DNA from: Hygrocybe punicea
Taxonomy: Eukaryota > Basidiomycota > Agaricomycetes > Agaricales > Hygrophoraceae
DNA: 64,000 bases
NCBI GenBank assembly: GCA_963556145.1
Contig: OY744464.1
Coordinates: forward strand, 5,890,001-5,954,000
Reading direction: 5' to 3'
Every line of letters starts with the position of its first letter. Within the stretch, counting starts at the first letter, position 1. Positions 60,001 through 64,000 of this stretch are shown piece by piece. The position numbers were made by a program, and so were the translations under genes. The notes under the pieces are model-generated. The model did not search any database and was not told where the DNA came from. It saw only the letters and a list, made by a program, of their open reading frames with translations.

Positions 60001-63000
60001 CAATACTTGGAAAGTTTGTGTGTAGGACAATTCATGACAGGTTCTAAAGATGAGGTATCACAGAAAATGGAACAGACAATGTCGAAACCTGAATATCAAC
60101 CACCAACATGTGTCATGCCAGATCCACCATCATATAATTGTTCCATGAATTGTCAATATCACGACAAAAGATCAACATGGTGGCAAAGGTTTCAAGATAT
60201 TGTAGATGATCTTTTATTGCGATTAAATGTACATAACAGGCATGACGGCAAAAAAAAGCCATATTGTCTTAATTCGAAAGGTGAATGTAAATGACGATTT
60301 CCCCGTGATATCTTTCAACAAACTTTTGTAGAACCTAACACTGGTGCTCTCAACCTCAAGCATGGTGAACCTTGGATGAACACGGTGACACCTGAAGTTA
60401 CATATATGCTACAATGCAATTCTGATGTGACCAGCTTATTATCAGGTACTGCTATAAAGGCCATAGTTGCATACATAACAGATTATATTACAAAATTCTC
60501 CTTGAAGACCTATAGCATTTTTGAAGTGATAAAAAGTATTTTTGATAAGAATTCCGAAATGATTGGTGGTGACCTGAAAAGAAAAGACAAAGTCAGAAAA
60601 CTGTTTACACAAATAGTCAATTCACTCACCTCCAAAATGGAAATTGGTGCTCCAATGGCTTCATTATATGTCCTTGGAAATCCTGATCACTACACCAGTC
60701 ATAAATTCGTGCCATTCTTTTGGAGATCTTATGTTAAAGAGGTTACCAGTGCATGGTCTGATGAAGAAATTGCTAATATATGTGAAGACCAAAATAATAC
60801 ACAAAAGGTTGTTATTGGTAAGAATAATGGCGCATACATTGGACTTTCCAAAGTAAATAATTATATGTTCAGACCAGCCTTGTATGATAATGTATCACTG
60901 TATGACTGGATACGTCTTGCCACTATGGAACCAAATAAAAGATGCACCAAAACAAAAAGCAAAAGGGCCAGAAAAGACCCCATGCAAAACCATATTTTGG
61001 ACAATCTAGGCTGTGATGATTTTTCTGACTCTTTCACTGAACCTACTAATGTTGATGACTCCAGTGATGACAACTTGTCTGATGTCATTGATAATGATAT
61101 ACTCATGGAGATAGATGAAATTCCAAAACCTGATGGTTTGAATAGAAATGCAGGCACAGAAATAGCTGATAAAACAAATGAAGGTGATGTTAATAAATTG
61201 ACAAAAAATGAAAATGATTATATTTTACATCCAAATCATCCACAATATCTCACCCACCATGCCAAAATGAAAGGGAATGATCCTTTCATAGTTCCTAATT
61301 TTATTCCAAACACTTTGCCAAGGGCTGACCGTGGTGATCGAGAATATTATTGTTATACAATGTTAACATTTTTCAAGCCATGGAGAAGTGGCAAAGAACT
61401 CAAAAGTAAATTACAAACATGGGATAATACTTTTATAGACCACGAGTTTTCTAAAAAAGAACTAGAGATCATGAAATACTTTGGTCTGCGGTATGAATGT
61501 TTGGATGCAAGAGATGATTTCTCTGCTAAACGTCAGAAGAATAATACTGCAAATATAAGGTATTCATGGGCGACCTCAAACGGTCTTGATGAACTGGATG
61601 ACATGCACAATGCTGAATTTGCATTTAATGGCGACGACTTCAACAACAATATTGATGAAGACAATAATGACACGGAAATACTCCTGAAACTTGGTCAAAA
61701 AGGACAAAAAAGGAAAGATCAAATGCTGATAGCTGAAAGAACTTTGAAAAGGTCAGGGTGGCTCGATGATTGTATTGATGGTACCCCAGATATAGGACCG
61801 TTGATACCTATAGAACCACCTGTAGTACAATCAGCAAAATTGTGGAGAACTGCAGTCCTTGCAAAGAAAAAGGAAATCATCGATGACAGAAATAAAAATT
61901 TACCAACAAAAACAGCAACCATAGATAAATTGGGAAATTTTGAATATAATAATGTCAAGATAGTGGACGCAGCATACATCAACCATATGTTTATTCCTGC
62001 AAACAGAGCTGATCGTCATCTTATTGATGTAACTATCAATGATTACAAGTTGAACACTGACCAAAAGAGAGCATTTCATATCATTGCCAATCACTCTACC
62101 TTGATTAACAGTTCTGATAAGCTACGCATGTATCTTGGTGGGATGGCAGGCACAGGGAAATCACAAGTCATCAAAGCATTGACTAGTTTCTTTGGTAAAC
62201 ACAACGAAAATCATCGGTTTGTGGTTCTTGCACCAACTGGTGGTGCTGCTGCCCTTGTAAATGGATCTACATATCACTCCATTCTTGGAATTAATCAGGG
62301 AGGATGATCTCGTTCCCTTGCACAAGTTCGTGCCAATCTTGATGGTGTGGATTACATTTTCATTGATGAGGTGTCAATGTTATCTTGCAGAGATATGTAT
62401 AAAATCAGTGCTCAGTGTGCAAAAGCACGTGGCGTTTATGATGAACCCTTTGGTGGCATTAATATGATATTTGCAGGAGATTTTGGCCAACTTCCACCAG
62501 CTATGAGTGGTGCTCCTTTATACTCTGGAACCGTTGGTGTCCAAATCAATTCCAGTCAAACTATACCAAATCAGGAAGCGGCTATAGGCAAAGCTCTTGG
62601 GCATCAAATAACAACAGTTGTTATATTACGTGAAAATATGAGACAAACCAATCAGTCAGAAGCAGATGTCCAACTGAGGCTTGCTTTGGAAAACATGAGA
62701 TACAAAGCATGTACTCCCAAAGATATTGCATTTCTTCGTACTCGTGTTGCAGGAAAAGGTCCAAATGATCCAAAATTAGCCCAAAAGAAATTCAGGAATG
62801 TGTCAGTTATAACTGCATTGAATGCACAAAAAGACAAAATCAATGAACTTGGTATTCAACGTTTTGCTGCTGAAAATAAAAGACCATTAACATCATTTTA
62901 TTCTATAGACAGATGGAATGATCCTACTAGTTCCAATAGCAAAAGGAAATCTCATCACATGTCAACAATTTTGGATCCTATTCGACACACAAAGTTATTG

Positions 63001-64000
63001 GAACCTTCACTTCAAAAACTACTTTGGAGCCAACCACATGCATCATCCTCTGATCATATACCAGGAAGATTAGACCTATGTGTAGGCATGCCAGTGATGC
63101 TGAGAAACAATGATGTGACAGAGTGTTGCATTACCAAAGGAGCAGAGGGCATGGTTGTGGGTTGGCAGAGTGCAATAGGTCCTGAGCAACAAACTGTATT
63201 GGACACTTTATTTGTCAGATTATTGAATCCTCCAAAAAAAATTAACATAGAAGGACTTCCTGAAAATGTGGTGCCGATTACAAAACATGTCACTTCCACC
63301 ATGTGCTCATTACCCAATGATGATGTGATATCTTTGTCAAGAGAACAAGTGTTGGTACTACCTAATTTGGCAATGACTGATTATGCATGTCAAGGACGTA
63401 CTCGTCCTAACAATGTAGTTGACCTCAGTAGTTGTAGAAACCACCAATCCTATTATACTTGCTTATCAAGAAGTGCTTCTGCAGCAGGAACTATCATCAT
63501 GCAAGGCTTTGATCCTAAAGTAATTACTGGGGGTGCTTCTGGATATCTCCGGCAAGAATTCAGAGAATTGGAACTGCTTGATGAGATTACCAAATTGAAA
63601 TATCAAGGACTCTTACCAAAACATGTCAAGGGAGATCAGCGAAATTCTATTATTGATCAATTTAGAAAATGGAAAGGAAAGTCATATGTTCCAAAAGACA
63701 TTCATCATGCTATTGCATGGAAAGCCACGGAGCAACTAAACCAATACACAGCACAACCCTCTGCATGGCAATTAATTAAACCTATGAACAAAAATCAAAA
63801 GGCAGATTTCAGAAACCTCAACTTTGTTCCTGCAAAAGGAACTGTTCCAATCACTGTCACTCATAAAAATTCAACGGCCAATGTATTGCAAAATAAAAAA
63901 CGAAAATTAGAACAACTTGTAAGTTCATCTTTCATAGTGAAAAAAAGACAAAAAACAAGTACTATTGAATTAAATGAACCAAAAGGGTTTATATGGGATG
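57034..64000 (+). pseudogene. RepHel, copy D, in-frame stops, continues past the window
   Basis: One frame from ATG 57034, with TGA 57523-57525, TAA 58555-58557, TGA 60292-60294 and TGA 62305-62307, each a C-to-T change from an Arg or Gln codon as seen or inferred. HUH, two-tyrosine, Walker A and Walker B motifs are intact between stops. The uninterrupted GATTATATTACAAAATTC at about 60480 is the empty site for the insertion of B into A/C. The C-terminal peptidase-like part is cut off by the window edge. Confidence 0.9.

Larger units (their letters stand above)
52604..64000 (+). mobile_element. Helitron copy D, 5' end missing, 3' end beyond the window
   Basis: Near-identical to A plus C (shares their stops and substitutions rather than those of B). 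It has a 5.65-kb deletion relative to B (B about 22553 to 28205), which removes gene 3 and most of genes 2 and 4. By alignment to B its 3' CTAG would lie roughly 850 bp past the right edge. Confidence 0.88.

Noticed and set aside
1..64000. tRNA, rRNA or virus-derived genes
   Set aside because: I saw no cloverleaf with intact arms, no rRNA-like conserved block, and no capsid or polymerase motif of a virus.

Overview
The window looks like repeat-rich nuclear DNA of a basidiomycete fungus, probably an Agaricomycete. The evidence is introns of about 48-66 bp with GT-AG ends, Helitron proteins carrying a DUF6570-type zinc-binding region typical of mushrooms, small LTR retroelements and a non-autonomous hAT element. 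I see no rRNA, tRNA or housekeeping gene, and almost the whole window is mobile DNA, much of it nested.

Left part, 1-15944. A three-exon gene of unknown function runs off the left edge (1-654, minus strand). A 44-bp-period satellite follows (about 1030-1865, 4104-4459, 6318-6470). It is interrupted by two different small non-autonomous LTR retroelements (1866-4103 and 4460-6317), both inserted at the same position of the repeat unit. Gene-poor DNA (6471-8791) leads to a 3.2-kb non-autonomous Helitron (8792-11964), itself hit by a 1.17-kb hAT element with an 8-bp target duplication (9511-10677). Simple repeats and relics fill 11965-15944.

Right part, 15945-64000. Three copies of one large Helitron family lie here. 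Copy B (20310-40213, plus strand, 19.9 kb) has both ends. It carries two divergent pairs of multi-exon cargo genes (gene 4 minus / gene 3 plus; gene 2 minus / gene 1 plus) and a 2,581-codon replicase-helicase frame with a C-terminal ubiquitin-protease-like domain. B sits inside an older minus-strand copy whose two halves are A (15945-20309) and C (40214 onward). The insertion point is one base after the second tyrosine codon of the replicase active site. Copy D (52604 to beyond 64000, plus strand) is nearly the same as A+C and is joined head-to-head to C through a 474-bp foldback element. D also preserves the empty insertion site.

Likely working: RepHel supplies HUH nicking/joining and Pif1-type unwinding, acting on the conserved 5' end and the 3' hairpin plus CTAG. 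The cargo genes are intron-bearing and of unknown role. Gene 2 resembles an ATP-grasp enzyme fused to a cysteine-rich module; genes 1 and 3 have lysine-rich and acidic, nuclear-protein-like regions. Palindromic GAACATGTTC arrays lie in the gene 2/gene 1 promoter. The RepHel reading frames are broken mainly by C-to-T stop codons (CGA to TGA, CAA to TAA), and LTR differences are mostly transitions at CpG, pointing to cytosine-methylation decay. Gene 2 stays open in both B and C.
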